64,000 nucleotides of DNA from Strigamia acuminata (taxonomy: Eukaryota > Arthropoda > Chilopoda > Geophilomorpha > Linotaeniidae), in NCBI GenBank assembly GCA_949358305.1, contig OX442315.1, positions 34,126,427-34,190,426 on the forward strand, written 5' to 3'. The notes under the pieces were generated by a model that searched no databases, was not told the origin of the DNA, and saw only the letters and a program-made list of their open reading frames with translations. A program made the translations under genes and the position numbers. Below, one piece after another: positions 1 to 11,462 of the stretch; position 1 is the stretch's first letter; the number at the start of each line of letters is the position of its first letter.

Positions 1-2223
1 AAGCGGAAAACCGAGCATCCTGCTGCAGTTCGGCGACCAATTCCGCGCCGCCTTTCCGTTGAACGAATCGACCGATATCGTCAGCGGTGGATTCGGACAG
101 TCCTTTAACCTTAACCATTTCGTCGCGAACTTCTTCCCAAGTCAACTGCAAAAATGTACAAATTCCCATCAATTAATTGCATTTTTCAACAACGGAACAA
201 AATACTTTGTCCAGTTTGTCGACCGACGAGCAAATCGTGCGAAACATATCAGCAGAAACGCCGCAAATCTCAAAAATCCCATCCAGAATTTGCCGATGAT
301 TCACTTTGACCACAAAATCGCCCAACTGGAGCCCGCTTAAAATCTCAACGGTCAACCGGACGCACTCGGTGTCGGGTATCATCGGATCGTATTGTCCGGC
401 GATATCGAAATCCTAAAGCGAATAAAACAACATTTAACACCAAAATCGAGCAAAAGCAGCAACAAAATCCATACTTACACATTGATAAAACTCTCGATAT
501 CGACCTCTGGTCATCGCTGGACTGTCTCGGCGATACACCTTCCCGATATGGTATCGCTTTATATTACTGATTTTATTCATAGCTAAATACCGCGCGAAAG
601 GAACCGTTAAGTCGTAACGCAAAGACGCCATTTCGCCGCCTTGATTGGCCAGATCGAAAATGAGTTTCGAGTCCTCGCCGTACTTGCCAGTGAGAACTTC
701 CTAGAAAAATATTCGTTGCAACAATTTATACAATTTGTAGAACAGTAAAACGTTTAACCTTTAATTCGAACACTGGCGTGTCGATAGTTTCGCCTCCATG
801 GCGTTTAAAAGCTTCGATTATCACTTTAAACATCTGTTCACGGATCACCATTTGTTGCGGGCTGTAATCGCGAGTGCCCTTAACTGTTTTAAGAGTGAAT
901 TTCGTGCTAGTTTCATCGTTGCCTAATTTCGCTTTCAATTCGAGGAGTTTGGCGACTTCTTCGTTGATCTGGAATTAGGAAAATAATAGAAATATTTTTA
1001 AAATTTGAAATTTTATGTTTACATATAAAGATGCTATTTTTGCGGACTTAAAACAGTAAAATTGCGGGTGGAAAGCGGCATTAAAAAACGGCATTTTGTG
1101 GACTTATTGCAGACCTATTGCGGGCTCATCCGGGAAGTTTTTGACCAAAATTTCAAGGTTTTATACGAAATTTGAAGTTTTTAAAGGAAATTTGAAGTTT
1201 TTAAAGAAAATTTGAAGTTTTTAAAGGAAATTTGAAGTTTTTAAAGGAAATTTGAAGTTTTTAAAGGAAATTTGAAGTTTTTAAAGGAAATTTGAAGTTT
1301 TTAAAGGAAATTTGAAGTTTTTAAAGGAAATTTGAAGTTTTTAAAGGAAATTTGAAGTTTTTAAAGGAAATTTGAAGTTTTTAAAGGAAATTTGAAGTTT
1401 TTAAAGGAAATTTGAAGTTTTTAAAGGAAATTTGAAGTTTTTAAAGGAAATTTGAAGTTTTTAAAGAGAATTTGTCGTTTTTAAAGGAAATTTGAAGTTT
1501 TTAAACGAAAGAAACCCCCTAAAATCGGCCAATTGCGGATTATCCAGAAAAATTTGCGGTATAACGATCGAATTGCGGCAATTGCGGACTTAAAAGTACC
1601 TCCAATTGCAAAAATTATGCTCTAAAAATGCTCCATTTGCATTATCCACAACTAAGAAAACATTTTGGAGGACTTTTATTTTCCTCAAAAATAGCATCTT
1701 TATTTATATTTTTTATATTTTTATATTGTATATATATATTTTTTTTACCTTAGTTAGTGTTGTGGAAAGAGCACGTGTTGATGTTTTTGATGGAAATAAA
1801 TGTCGTTTGCATAAATATTTCAATTTGGTGAATTTATTGATGCAGTTGGTGTTCATGGTGGTGAGTTGTGATGATGTAATATATGGAAAAAGCAGAAAAT
1901 TTCTTCTATGAGATCAATCACTGGAAAAGGAAACGAACTCTCGTTTTTATAATTTTTTTACTTTTGTTATTTTTAAAATATTTGATTTTTTTTAAACAAA
2001 ATAATTTTCGTTTGGCCACATGGCAGGTTCGTCGCTCGTCACACTCGAGTCGTCGGCCGGCAATTAGTTGGTGAGAAATAAATACTTACGATCATGTTTT
2101 TGGGTATAAATTGGTTAAATAGATAAATCAAACCTGTTCAGTGGATGCTTTTTCTGCTTTTAGTTTCCTCACGCGCTCGCCCTGCGATTTTATAGCGCCA
2201 ATCAAGTCAATTTCATCTGCCAT
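1..2223 (-). CDS. HARS1: Histidyl-tRNA synthetase, cytoplasmic (5' part, runs off left edge)
   Basis: Class II aminoacyl-tRNA synthetase that charges tRNA-His in the cytosol. Five exons are read on the minus strand: 2134-2223, 759-968, 479-700, 206-412 and 1-145 (continues outside the window); all internal exons are phase 0. Exon 1 plus the start of exon 2 encode an N-terminal WHEP helix-turn-helix ([20 protein letters not shown] onward). The core begins with [11 protein letters not shown]. Next come the substrate and motif regions: [14 protein letters not shown], then motif 2 ([19 protein letters not shown] continuing to [10 protein letters not shown]), which is nearly invariant in eukaryotic HisRS. 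The C-terminal catalytic half and anticodon-binding domain lie outside the window. Intron 1 (969-2133) carries a 20-bp minisatellite. The ATG at 2221-2223 opens the WHEP domain directly. The family assignment is very secure; cytosolic rather than mitochondrial is inferred from the WHEP domain and lack of a presequence. Confidence 0.95.
1168..1510. repeat. 20-bp minisatellite in HARS1 intron 1
   Basis: About 17 near-identical copies of a 20-bp unit (TTAAAGGAAATTTGAAGTTT). Only a few copies deviate (around 1465-1490). It lies wholly inside the first intron of HARS1. The high identity between copies suggests recent expansion or homogenisation. Confidence 0.95.
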
Positions 2224-3600
2224 ACTTGCTTTCTCGGGACGTCAGATCAGACTCGGAAGACTCTTTATTTTACGGTTGACGCATTCGCCGTCTAGTGTCA
2301 AAACTGGTAAGTAGGAATAAGCTACGCGATTTCATTTTATTACGTGTCGTTTTACACTTTCGTCCAGAATTTTCAGAGTAACAAGTGCACTAAAATGCAA
2401 AATCTAAATTTTTGTCCAGTTTATAAATTACATAATAAATTGACACCATTAAATATAAACATGACAATTTGATGATAACGTATGATAAAACATACAGTAT
2501 GGCAACTCCCCGTCTGCGGTGAGGCCCATGCGCCACTAGTGGCCGGCCTGTATATAAAAAAATGCAGACGACGAGAGATGATAAAACAACTCCTATCTTA
2601 TTAAAACTTGAAACTTATTTCATGTTTAGCAAATGGCTTCTTTATTTGGGTTTAAAAGACATTCTTGTGTCCAAATTTGTAACAAAACCATGAATTTTCA
2701 TGGTGATCTACAGGCCGACTACGCGACGGCGCCACTGAGCTATGACGTTTCCATGACGTTTTTGAGCCTCAGCAACATCAAAGAAACCGACACTGAGTTG
2801 CCATTCTGTCTGTTTTAGCTTCACTCGGGGTTCTGTTTTCGGCTATTGAACAAACAAAGCAAAAGTTAAAGATGAACAAAAACAACTTATCTGTTGTCCC
2901 TGGGCGCCACCTACAAATGAAAATTGAATTCATGACCCTGAGCCACCACTAGGAAAATAAAATTTGAATTCCAAGTTTCAACTTTTTATTTCCAAAATTC
3001 AAATTGGAAAACTTAAAATAAAAATGAAAAATTGATAAACTAAAAATAAAATTGTTTTGGTTGTTTTATGACGATGCTATAAACAATACGAGATGCTAAA
3101 CAATAATCTGGCACGTAAGTTCATCTCGATCAGCACAAGGCGAGGTGAACAGCAAGATTTTGCTGTTCGACATGCTGTGTTCGTTTTTCACGGTTTTTCA
3201 CGTTATTTAATTGGGTTTGATTTCCAAAAGGTTGGTTGGTTTCATAAACACGGCATGAACATTTCAGCAAATTTCTCAGCAGGTTTGAATTCTTTGAAAA
3301 ATGATCCATTTATTTTCTAACATATGTTCTTTTGCTATCGTTTGGTTCCATTTTAGGCCTAGTTCGAATTGTATTTTCTTCTGTATTTCTTCAGTTATGT
3401 TGTTGAGTATTTATTTGATGCGCTTTTTGGAGCTTTTTCGTGCTTTTTCGTGGTTATTCCGTGGTTATTCAAAGTTTGGTTTGAATTTTTCATTTGAAAT
3501 TGAATTTGTCTTGTGGTTTTTCGTGATTGGTAATGGCATTTGCCATTTTTCGTGACATCAAGTGTTTAGTTTGGGATTTGATTCCTGAAACCTGGTTTTT
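2224..3600. other. HARS1 upstream region, no gene recognised
   Basis: This stretch holds the presumed HARS1 promoter (immediately above 2223). Two CTCF-like motifs are at 2530-2545 (GCGCCACTAGTGGCC) and 2903-2915 (GGCGCCACCTAC). The 3090-3560 part is a T-rich degenerate repeat of TTTTTCGTGGTT-like words that gives open frames but no protein family. No convincing coding exon was seen. Confidence 0.5.
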
Positions 3601-3675
3601 TTTTTTAAAGTGATCAGTGGCTCAAAGGATGGTCATAAACTTCAAAAATTCAAAAACATTTTCAAGCAAAAAAAA

Positions 3676-3812
3676 TGTAATTTCAGATGAAAAAAATGCA
3701 TTTGCAGATGAAAAAAATGCATTTGCAGATGAAAAAAATGCATTTACAGATGAAAAAAATGCATTTACAGATGGAAAAATGCATTTGCAGATGGAAAAAA
3801 TGCATTTGCGGA
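3676..3812. repeat. 21-bp minisatellite with AAAAATGCATTT core
   Basis: About six copies of a 21-bp unit built on GATGAAAAAAATGCATTTGCA, ending in variant copies. It produces a spurious open frame of repeated DEKNAF/TDEKNAF residues on the plus strand; no known protein is implied. The same ATGCATTT core recurs in arrays near 24.2, 41.7 and 49.9 kb. Confidence 0.85.
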
Positions 3813-5632
3813 TGGCTTTTTCAGGTGTACTGACATTCCATCAATTTGATTCTCTTATTTCTGTATACAAATTTCTATTTTTCTATTTCTTGAGTAGTAT
3901 AGTATGGAGAATACTTGAAGCCAAAAATTGGGGTGTAGTTCTTAATCTTTCATGCCTTATATTGCCTCATGGGCTGACATTCCAACTGAAATGATTTCCC
4001 TGAACAAGATAGAACAGTTTTTACATCATATCTCTGAGAATTCCAATAAGGATTAACTAAAATTGAAATCACTTCTTTGAGTCTATGCACTTCCGGTAGA
4101 GAAATTTTGCAGAAATGAACAGAATGTTGCTTTATTTAGTCTGCGACACAGACTTCATGATCTGCAAGATTGGGTCTAGTCAAGGCTAGGTCCCAAAGGG
4201 AGAAAACTAGTGCAAGTCGACTGTTTTATTAGTGTCACTAAGGATTCTTGGTTATAATTGTTCATAGGCAATACATAACACCTCTCCCATTCTATTGTCG
4301 GAATATGGCAGTATATCCTTCTCATTTCGGCTGCAAATGTATGCATTTTCTGGCATGCTTTAAGAGTGTCAGACTGTTTGAAATATAAGCTTAGTAAACA
4401 TATGTAGTAATGCTGTATAGAGAAAGTAATGAAAAGTAATAAAAAGTCCAGTCAAAGTCAGTCATTAACTTTATTGAGGATCTTTTTTCTTTTATCGTCA
4501 GGTCATCTTCCTTACCAGCTTGTAGTGAATTATTATTTTGTAATTACTCTACAGTTTTGTCAAATACGTAAATGTAAATTTGATTAGTATGTGGATAGGC
4601 TGTTTCTTCCTTTTGCTTCTTGTAGTGACTTGATAAGTCCTTGATAATAACTATTTTAATTTCCAATTTACAAAAAAAAACGATGGAAAAACTGACGACA
4701 GTTGTATTTTCATAGCTTGCTTGCTCTGTCACCTGTAAACTCTGTTCCTTTGAACACTTCTTGTCGGATTCTCGTGTATCTTATAACATTTCCGCATATA
4801 ACGACAGATCCCGTAGAGGGAATTTGTGGGTTTTTGGCGTGATATTTCCGCCAATTGTTCGGTATAATGTAGATATACTTACTGAATTGCATTTAATAAT
4901 TATATTCTCGTATTTCATCTTGTTCGCAATTATTTAGAATCTATATTTCGATATTTGATTGCATTATTAATTATTTCGAGCTATGTTTATTATCTCTCAC
5001 TTATTTAGTTTATTCTAGCATGAAGTATCATGCTTTGTTTACTTGATTCAATGTATTATATTTATATTTCCGACACTAGAGTGTCATACTGTATGTTTTA
5101 CTGATTCCAATATGGCGACGCACACTGGAGTGTATTTTATATTCGTGTACACTTCTTACGGCATCTTTTCAAACAAAATACAGTATAAAGAATAGACACA
5201 CATGAAATGGGTTATTTGAGATTTCCAAAACACTTCTAATTATGTCTTTAAAGACAAGGTTGAGTATAAAAAATAAGCACAGCACAGATAAAAAATGATA
5301 ATTTGACTCACCAGCTTCTTGGAATGGACTTCAAGAGTTTGCAGCAAAATTTTATCTCGTAAATGATAAAAAAAATTTACGGATAAATTGAAAGGCACTC
5401 GTTGAGACCAATTTAGCCAATTGTGGTTGTTGTTGTTGTTTTCTCAAACGGCTCTTATTGCAACTGTACATGTTTCGGACGAGAAACGATATCTTCTGCC
5501 ACTTTATTTTCTAAGTGAGAACATATAAACATGATAGGCTGAAAAGCAAAAGAAGATCAATTAAATAAAGAAACAATTGCAGTTGATGAAAAGAAAGCAG
5601 CTTTGCGTTTAACCATGGATAACTCTTTTAAA
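3813..5632. other. Intergenic, nothing recognised
   Basis: A+T-rich sequence without a recognisable gene, RNA or terminal-repeat element. Short open frames here have no motif, no plausible splice context and no biased codon usage. Confidence 0.4.
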
Positions 5633-5895
5633 TACCGTATTTTACCAAATAAGAGCCGCGGCTCTTATTCAAAACAGCCACTTTGAGCTGCGGCTTTAAT
5701 TCGGGGGCGGCTCCAATTCGGGGGCGGCTCTTATTTTAAATAGTCGCCAATATCCTACTATTACGTTCATTGAACGTATATAGCCGCGGCTACTATTCGA
5801 GGGCGGCTCTTATATCAAGTCGCCTATCTCGGCCGCGGCTACTATTCGAGGGCGGCTACAATTCGAGGGCGACTCTTATTCGGTAAAATACGGTA
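5633..5895. mobile_element. MITE-like TIR element, 263 bp (GCCGCGGCTCTTATT family, copy 1)
   Basis: The ends are inverted repeats of about 23 bp: TACCGTATTTTACC(A/G)AATAAGAG at the left and its reverse complement at the right, each ending in TA. This fits a TA target duplication as in Tc1/mariner-type elements. The interior has repeated GCGGCTC(T)TATTC words in both orientations. No coding capacity. A second copy is at 40775-41014. Confidence 0.8.
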
Positions 5896-6446
5896 CTCAT
5901 TTTTCAAGCAAGCAAAAAAATATTTACTGTATGGTAATGAGGTTCTTTACTTTCCTATTGTAGGGCTTGCAGTTGTACATTTTAGTCGGCTGGGTTTTTC
6001 TTTTATAAAAAATTAGATTTAGAAATTTCAAAGCAGTTGAGTTTTTTTTATGATATTTAAAGTGCATGAAAATTGTAAGTTTAAGTGCTCATTAGAAATG
6101 TTGACTTGAACGTTCATTATTTTTGGCTCTTCTGGTTTTATTTTGTTAATGATTTCAAAATAAGAAAAAGGCATTAATACTGTTATGCACAAACCTGGGT
6201 AATGAAACGCATTGATTTGTGAAAAAACTTAAGATAAATAAATGCTACAAAGAATTCATTTATAATGGGTTTTCAAAGCTTTTTTAAAAAAAAATTGATT
6301 TCTATTATTATTATTTTAGTTTATATCAAGAAACAATCAGACTTGTGAAATATTGTCAACATGTATTGTTTCTTTCATATGTGTGGTTCTTTTTACAATG
6401 TAGCTGAAAAACAAAAACAAATTCCCTCCATCGCCGTTGTTCTGCA
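5896..6446. other. Intergenic, nothing recognised
   Basis: A+T-rich spacer between the TIR element and the orphan open frame. No motif, repeat or RNA structure was identified. Confidence 0.4.
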
Positions 6447-6725
6447 TTACTTCTCGTTTCGTCGATAGACAAACCAGTTGACTGCTGCAGTCATCTCTTC
6501 AGTTACCAAACTATTACGTGACAGATGTGTCAAATAGTTGATTCCTACCAGCCGCCAGGGAAACCAGCGCATGCGCAGATGAAACCGCGCATCACGATTT
6601 TGCTTGGCCTGGCCATCTGTAAAATCTGTGCAAACCGTTTCTTTCTGTGCAATTACCGCTTCTTTGCAACCTTGATTTTTTGATGCCGGTTTCAATCGTG
6701 ACTCTGGCAACTTTTTTCGGCCAGC
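6447..6725 (-). other. Orphan open reading frame, possible terminal exon
   Basis: On the minus strand an acceptor-like TTTATTTTAG is followed by about 92 uninterrupted codons, starting IAGRKKLPESRLKPASKNQG and ending NWFVYRRNEK-stop. Local G+C is clearly higher than the flanks, and the frame includes RFHLRMRWFPWRLVGINYL. I do not recognise the family, and no polyadenylation signal is obvious just downstream. It could be the last exon of an unmodelled gene, a fragment of a mobile element, or chance. Low confidence as coding sequence. Confidence 0.25.
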
Positions 6726-7063
6726 AATGCCTAAAATAAAGACTTTTTTTTTTAAAAAAAAAACTTATCTAAAATATAAATATTTCATACGAACTTTTAA
6801 CTGGATGATTTGGCATTTGGGGGAAAAGTTATTTTATACAAGCCAATGGGTCTAAACCACAGTATACTGCGTCTAAACCGGTCTAAACGAAGGACTTTTT
6901 AAACGAAAGCCAAAGTACCGAAATTGCATATTTCCGAAAATCGGAAAATAAATGCGTATATTGCCATTTTTTAAGGTACATGATACGTACCGTAACATAT
7001 CATCACTGTTTCTGTATTTAAATAGCACATGCACATGCATTTTAGTGTAATTCGTTTGAAACA

Positions 7064-7394
7064 ATGCCGAAAGTTGTCAATTCTAAACTTGGAAAAGCAA
7101 TTCCCTCAAGAGGCAAATCAGCAGGTGTGAAGTTAAAGAATACACTGGAAAAGAATTCTGGATTTCAGATGTTAAAGTTGATTAGTGCTACACTGCGCGT
7201 TGAAATCCGAGAAAGTGGGTCTATACTACAGAATTATACTGCTTCTGAAATTGCAAAATTTACATATGTCCCTATCACCAGTTGCGATGTTGAACAATTT
7301 TTTACGCAATTTAAGTCTGCTTACTGACAAACGACACGGTTTTACCACACAGCACTTACTTGTTAGAAATGGCACTAACTTGTTATTGCAGTAA
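7064..7394 (+). pseudogene. Decayed hAT-like transposase-derived fragment (frameshifted)
   Basis: An ATG frame (MPKVVNSKLGKAIPSRGKSA...) of 87 codons ends with YVPITSCDVEQFFTQFKSAY-stop. In an overlapping frame the sequence continues LLTDKRHGFTTQHLLVRNGT to a stop at 7394. The two pieces together resemble the C-terminal pattern of hAT-derived proteins (TSxxVERxFSxYKxxLxDRRxxF), read from two frames. The frameshift and the missing N-terminal region (no BED zinc finger seen) argue for a dead copy. A TATTTAAATA box-like word lies at about 7014. The family call is from motif memory only. Confidence 0.45.
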
Positions 7395-8220
7395 ATGATT
7401 TCACTGAAATACATTTTTTTATTTTGCATATTTCAATTTATTTTTTTGCATTTATTGGAATTTTTGGTGCATATTATATGCGCATATAACGAAATTTATT
7501 TTGCATATATATCCTGGGTTTAATAATAAATAATAACAATGTAGAGAAGTTTTGTAAATAAATTTACTTGCTCTTTTTACCCTTTCAAACAAGATCAGGG
7601 AAAGGGGAACTTCAGTGAGTCAAACCCCTCAAGCAGGTGCCTCTCACATTCTTAAAAATATTACAAATTTTTCCAAATATATTACAAATATATTACAAAT
7701 ATTGGACCAAATTTTTACTCAATAAAAATATAAAACACAATAATAATAATTAATTGAAAATAAAAATAGTTAAAAACTGACCATTTCCATCTCTAAGATG
7801 AAATATTTCAGCAGTGTTTTCCATATTTTTCTCACAATAAAAACCGGTAAAAGATACCGAACTAAAGACAGTATTCAGTATTCGGTTTTTTTTAAATAAA
7901 ATACCGGTTTTTGATACGGGTAAATACCGGTAGAGAAACCCTAGTGGGGGAGCTTGCCATTGATTTTGATTCCTAGATGTTGATGCCAAATGAAGTTATA
8001 CGGCCAGAAAATGCTTCGATTTATTTATTTTTTTTGTACTTTTATCTATTTATTTTTTTTATAAATAAAAAAATATAAGTAAATTGAGCTCGAAAATGTT
8101 TTACCCATCTAATATTGTTCAGTTTTTGCCTGAAAGCCAACTTTTATACATAAAACCGTATTTAGAAATGTAAAAACCAGTTTTTTGCTTTAAAAATCCA
8201 TTTTCGTGCCCACGGAACGG
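7395..8220. other. Intergenic, nothing recognised
   Basis: A+T-rich spacer with short ATTACAAATAT repeats near 7660-7705 and no recognisable coding or structural feature. Confidence 0.4.
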
Positions 8221-8680
8221 CACGGTGGAATTTTTTCGACTGGATTCCTTTCGACCGATAATCTTTTCGATCAGCAATTCTGTCGACTAGGAATCCTTTT
8301 CAACTTGAATGAAAAGAATCCTGGTCGAAAATAAGAAAATAAACATAAAAAATAAAAATAAAAATGATGAAAAAACACCAAAAATTGAAAAAAAAAATGA
8401 TGAAAAAACACCAAAAAATGAAAAAAAATGATAAAATCGACAACAAAGAAAGAGAAAAATAAACAAAAATGATGAAAAACGCAAAACAAAAATGCAGGAT
8501 TCCTTTCAACCAAGTCGAAAATTTTCCCGGTCGAAAGGAATCCCAGTCAAGAGAAATTTTGGTCGACTACAATCGACAATTCTGGTCGAAAAGAGTCTGG
8601 TTTTCGGTTTTGACAAAAGTCGAAAATATTCCTGGTCAAAAAGAATCGAGATCGAAAATACATAATCCTCTTTCCAATTT
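8221..8680. repeat. Low-complexity TCGA(A/C)-word region
   Basis: Degenerate repeats of GGTCGAAAAGAATC-like words occur on both orientations, flanking an A-rich block (8335-8480) of (AAAAATGATGAAAAAACACC)n type. The open frames of F/I/V-rich residues on the minus strand are artefacts of the A-rich block. Confidence 0.6.
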
Positions 8681-9380
8681 TCACTACGAAATGTTTGGAT
8701 TGTACCGTACCGCGGAGCTCCTAAATGATAATTTTTTTCGCATTTTCTGAACGATCATATCACAAAGAAATAAAACATAGAAATTTAGATGTAATTGGCA
8801 CTGGAACACAATGATAGAAATGCATATACTCTGACTCACTGTAAGGTAGTCCGACCGCCACTCACAGAACCCCGGTGTGCGTCATCTAATGTTTACAAAT
8901 TCAGAAGTGCTAAAATAATTTTAAAAAAGAATTAATTTATAAATCTTATCCAGCCGAGGAAAAGAGATAATTTTCATTAAAAATTATATGAATAATACGG
9001 TAATCAAGCTTGGTTTTGGATCATAACTGAAACTGATTTTGTTTATTGCTTATTTTTTGATAACAAGCAAGACTTTTACTCTCAGTATAAATCATAAAAC
9101 ATAAATAAAAAATTCAAAATATTTTCTTGATTTCTTTTTTTGCTTAAAAACATTCATGAAAAAAATCTCCCTGAACTAAAAAAGAGTATATAAATCAAAT
9201 AAAAGCCGGGTCACGACACTAAAAATATTAACTATCGAATTTAAATCATTTTAACACAAAAACTGTGAAGAAAAAATATGAGTTGTAACCCTGTAACCCC
9301 TATTTCTAATATAAACCTTACATTTTAGAAACAAAACTGATACTTTAAATAATTTTTATCACTCTACGTCACGATAGTAG
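8681..9380. other. Intergenic, nothing recognised
   Basis: No coding, RNA or repeat feature identified. It abuts the presumed 5' UTR of the cGAS-like gene. Confidence 0.4.
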
Positions 9381-9605
9381 ACGAGTGGCCGGGGGAATCC
9401 CCGTTCCCGGCGGTCTTATGGCACGCATGTATGTATACGCTCTTCAACCAATCGATTTTATATTATTTTTATACTCGTTTACACTACTGACAACTAGCAT
9501 TCAGACTTCGAACAGTAAGTTTGTTTATTCCTCTCGTTTTTCCTTTACCTTTAACGTGAAACTTCAGTAGCACCCGATTCGTGCAGTCGCCAAAACGAAA
9601 TCGAA

Positions 9606-11352
9606 ATGCCAACTTGCAGTCGTTTTATGACACCTGTTGTTGTTGTTGACAACACGGTGTTAACCAAACATCTCAAGCAAATCAACGTAAATCAGGCAGA
9701 AAAAAGCAAAGATGAATCCAGATACAACTTGCAGCTCGTCGATCAAACTGTCAAATCTATGATCACTGCCATGCAGAAAACAAATCAACTCTTTAAATCC
9801 ATTTACCAGCGTGAAGTGTACACGGGAAGTTATTGGGACGGACTGAGGGTGAAAAGTCCAACCGAATTCGACTTAAATATGGTTCTGCGTTTGCCCTTTA
9901 ACGATCCTGATGTCGAAGTAAATATGCAGTGTTAACTCGTTTAATTAATTAATTAATTTTTTTTTAAAACAGATTATTATGGATGATACCGTGCCAGCTT
10001 TTCTCCAGTATCATCTTAGACGTGACGTTACGAGCATTCTTGCATTTCATAACAAGAGATGGTCATTTCAGCAGAAAATGCGTGATTTTTTCGATCGCGA
10101 TAATAACCTTCTGAGACCACAAATTCAAAGTTGGATTCAAAGCGTAATTACGACAGCGATGCAGTCGGAATTTTTCCAAAAACCGAAAGGCGTCGAAAAG
10201 GTTTTCTATAAATTCATATATTTTTAATTATTTAAAAGTTAGAAATTAAAGTAAAAACCATACAAGTTGTGGCGCCTAAGTTTCTCTCAATACGCACTTT
10301 CTTGTTGATAATTAAAAGTGATTTTAATGACATTAATGGCGCTCTTAAACTTACAATGAACTAAAACATTAGGCCTTACGATCATCTTCAGTGGTCAAAA
10401 CGAAAAATGGCGACAAAATGATCGCACTCCGTTTATTTAACATTATAATATGATTAATGAGAGAGAAATTCATTTTATTTGGTTTCTTTTATTTTATTCG
10501 TTGTTATTTTTACAAATGTTCAGATTCAACCAAGCCGCAGTGGACCAGCATTCACTTTTCACATAACCATCGCGGCGAAAAATAGCAAATCTAAAGGAGT
10601 AAAAATCGACGTGGATCTGGTTCCCGTTATCGACGGTAGTAAACATCCAATACCGGATAAAATCTACAAATCTCCGAGATTTAATGCGCTCAATGGACAG
10701 GTATATGGTATACATTTTTTTAAAAAAAAATAAAAAACTAAAATAAATTCAATTTCTTAATTCAAGCACAAAAAATTATGGTTTATGGTTCCCAAGCCAT
10801 GGACCGGCAAGGGGGCCGGAGACCCGAACACCTATTGGCGCATATCGTTCCCAGAAGCTGAGAAAAATTTACTCCCGACTCAAGGTTGCGTCAAAATACT
10901 CATAAAACTCTTAAAGGTAAAAAAGAACAAACGCGGGAATGTATTAATCATAAATGACTAAAACGTTCATTTTTATACATAGTTATTAAGAGAGAAACAA
11001 AACTGGACGAAAATAGCAAGTTATTACATCAAAACGCTGTTTCTACTCGAGTTGGATCATTCTCCGGATCCAGATATTTGGAAAGAAAAAAATTTGGGAA
11101 ATTTATTTATGATGGTAAGCGATAATAATAATAATAACTATAAAACCTGCTATAAAAATTATTTTATAACAGATGTTGAAAAAACTCCAAATTGCCTTGG
11201 AAGACACGAAGCTCACTTATTACTTCAACAGAAACGCTAACTTATTCTCCGGTATCAAACGAACCACTTGTTACAACTACGCAAAACGCATCAACAAGAT
11301 TGTAGCCAAAGTATCGGCTTCTCCCGACACCATTCTAACTTATTTTACCTAA
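9606..11352 (+). CDS. cGAS/Mab21-like nucleotidyltransferase (cGAS-like receptor candidate)
   Basis: Six exons, all joined in phase 0: 9606-9917, 9973-10200, 10524-10700, 10767-10916, 10983-11114 and 11173-11352, giving 392 residues. Family features: G74-S75 in VYTGSYWDGL; acidic pair E87 and D89 in SPTEFDLNMVL; third acidic residue D211 in VKIDVDLVPVI; Mab21-type lobe with YWRISFPEAEKNLL (about 262-275) and a helical C-terminus (IASYYIKTLFLLE). These are the catalytic positions used by cGAS and animal cGLRs to make cyclic dinucleotides after sensing nucleic acid, normally signalling to STING. No His/Cys zinc-ribbon insert is visible, unlike vertebrate cGAS, so RNA sensing as in insect cGLRs, or another ligand, is possible. 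A 5' UTR intron (about 9508-9568) is plausible. Ends 110 bp from the convergent NELF-B stop. A non-sensor Mab21-like role is the main alternative. Confidence 0.85.
10315..10405. repeat. Dispersed repeat, copy in cGLR intron 2
   Basis: The segment containing GACATTAATGGCGCTCTTAA and ACGATCATCTTCAGTGG is closely matched at about 22471-22535 in the SLC22 intron. The second copy lacks an internal stretch. The origin of the family is unknown. Confidence 0.7.
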
Positions 11353-11423
11353 TTCCTAAATCCATGTTCAATATTTTGACCAATTTACATGAACTGGTGA
11401 GAATTTCCATCAATTAGCACCCA

Positions 11424-11425
11424 CA

Positions 11426-11461
<36 letters not shown>
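11424..11461. repeat. (AAT)n microsatellite
   Basis: About a dozen AAT/TAA units sit in the short gap between the convergent 3' ends of the cGLR gene and NELF-B. Confidence 0.95.

Positions 11462-11462
<1 letters not shown>

Noticed and set aside
9385-9570. 61-codon frame MAGGIPVPGGLM just upstream of the cGLR ATG
   Set aside because: Ends in a stop before the cGLR start and is likely 5' UTR sequence with a possible intron (GTAAGT at 9509).
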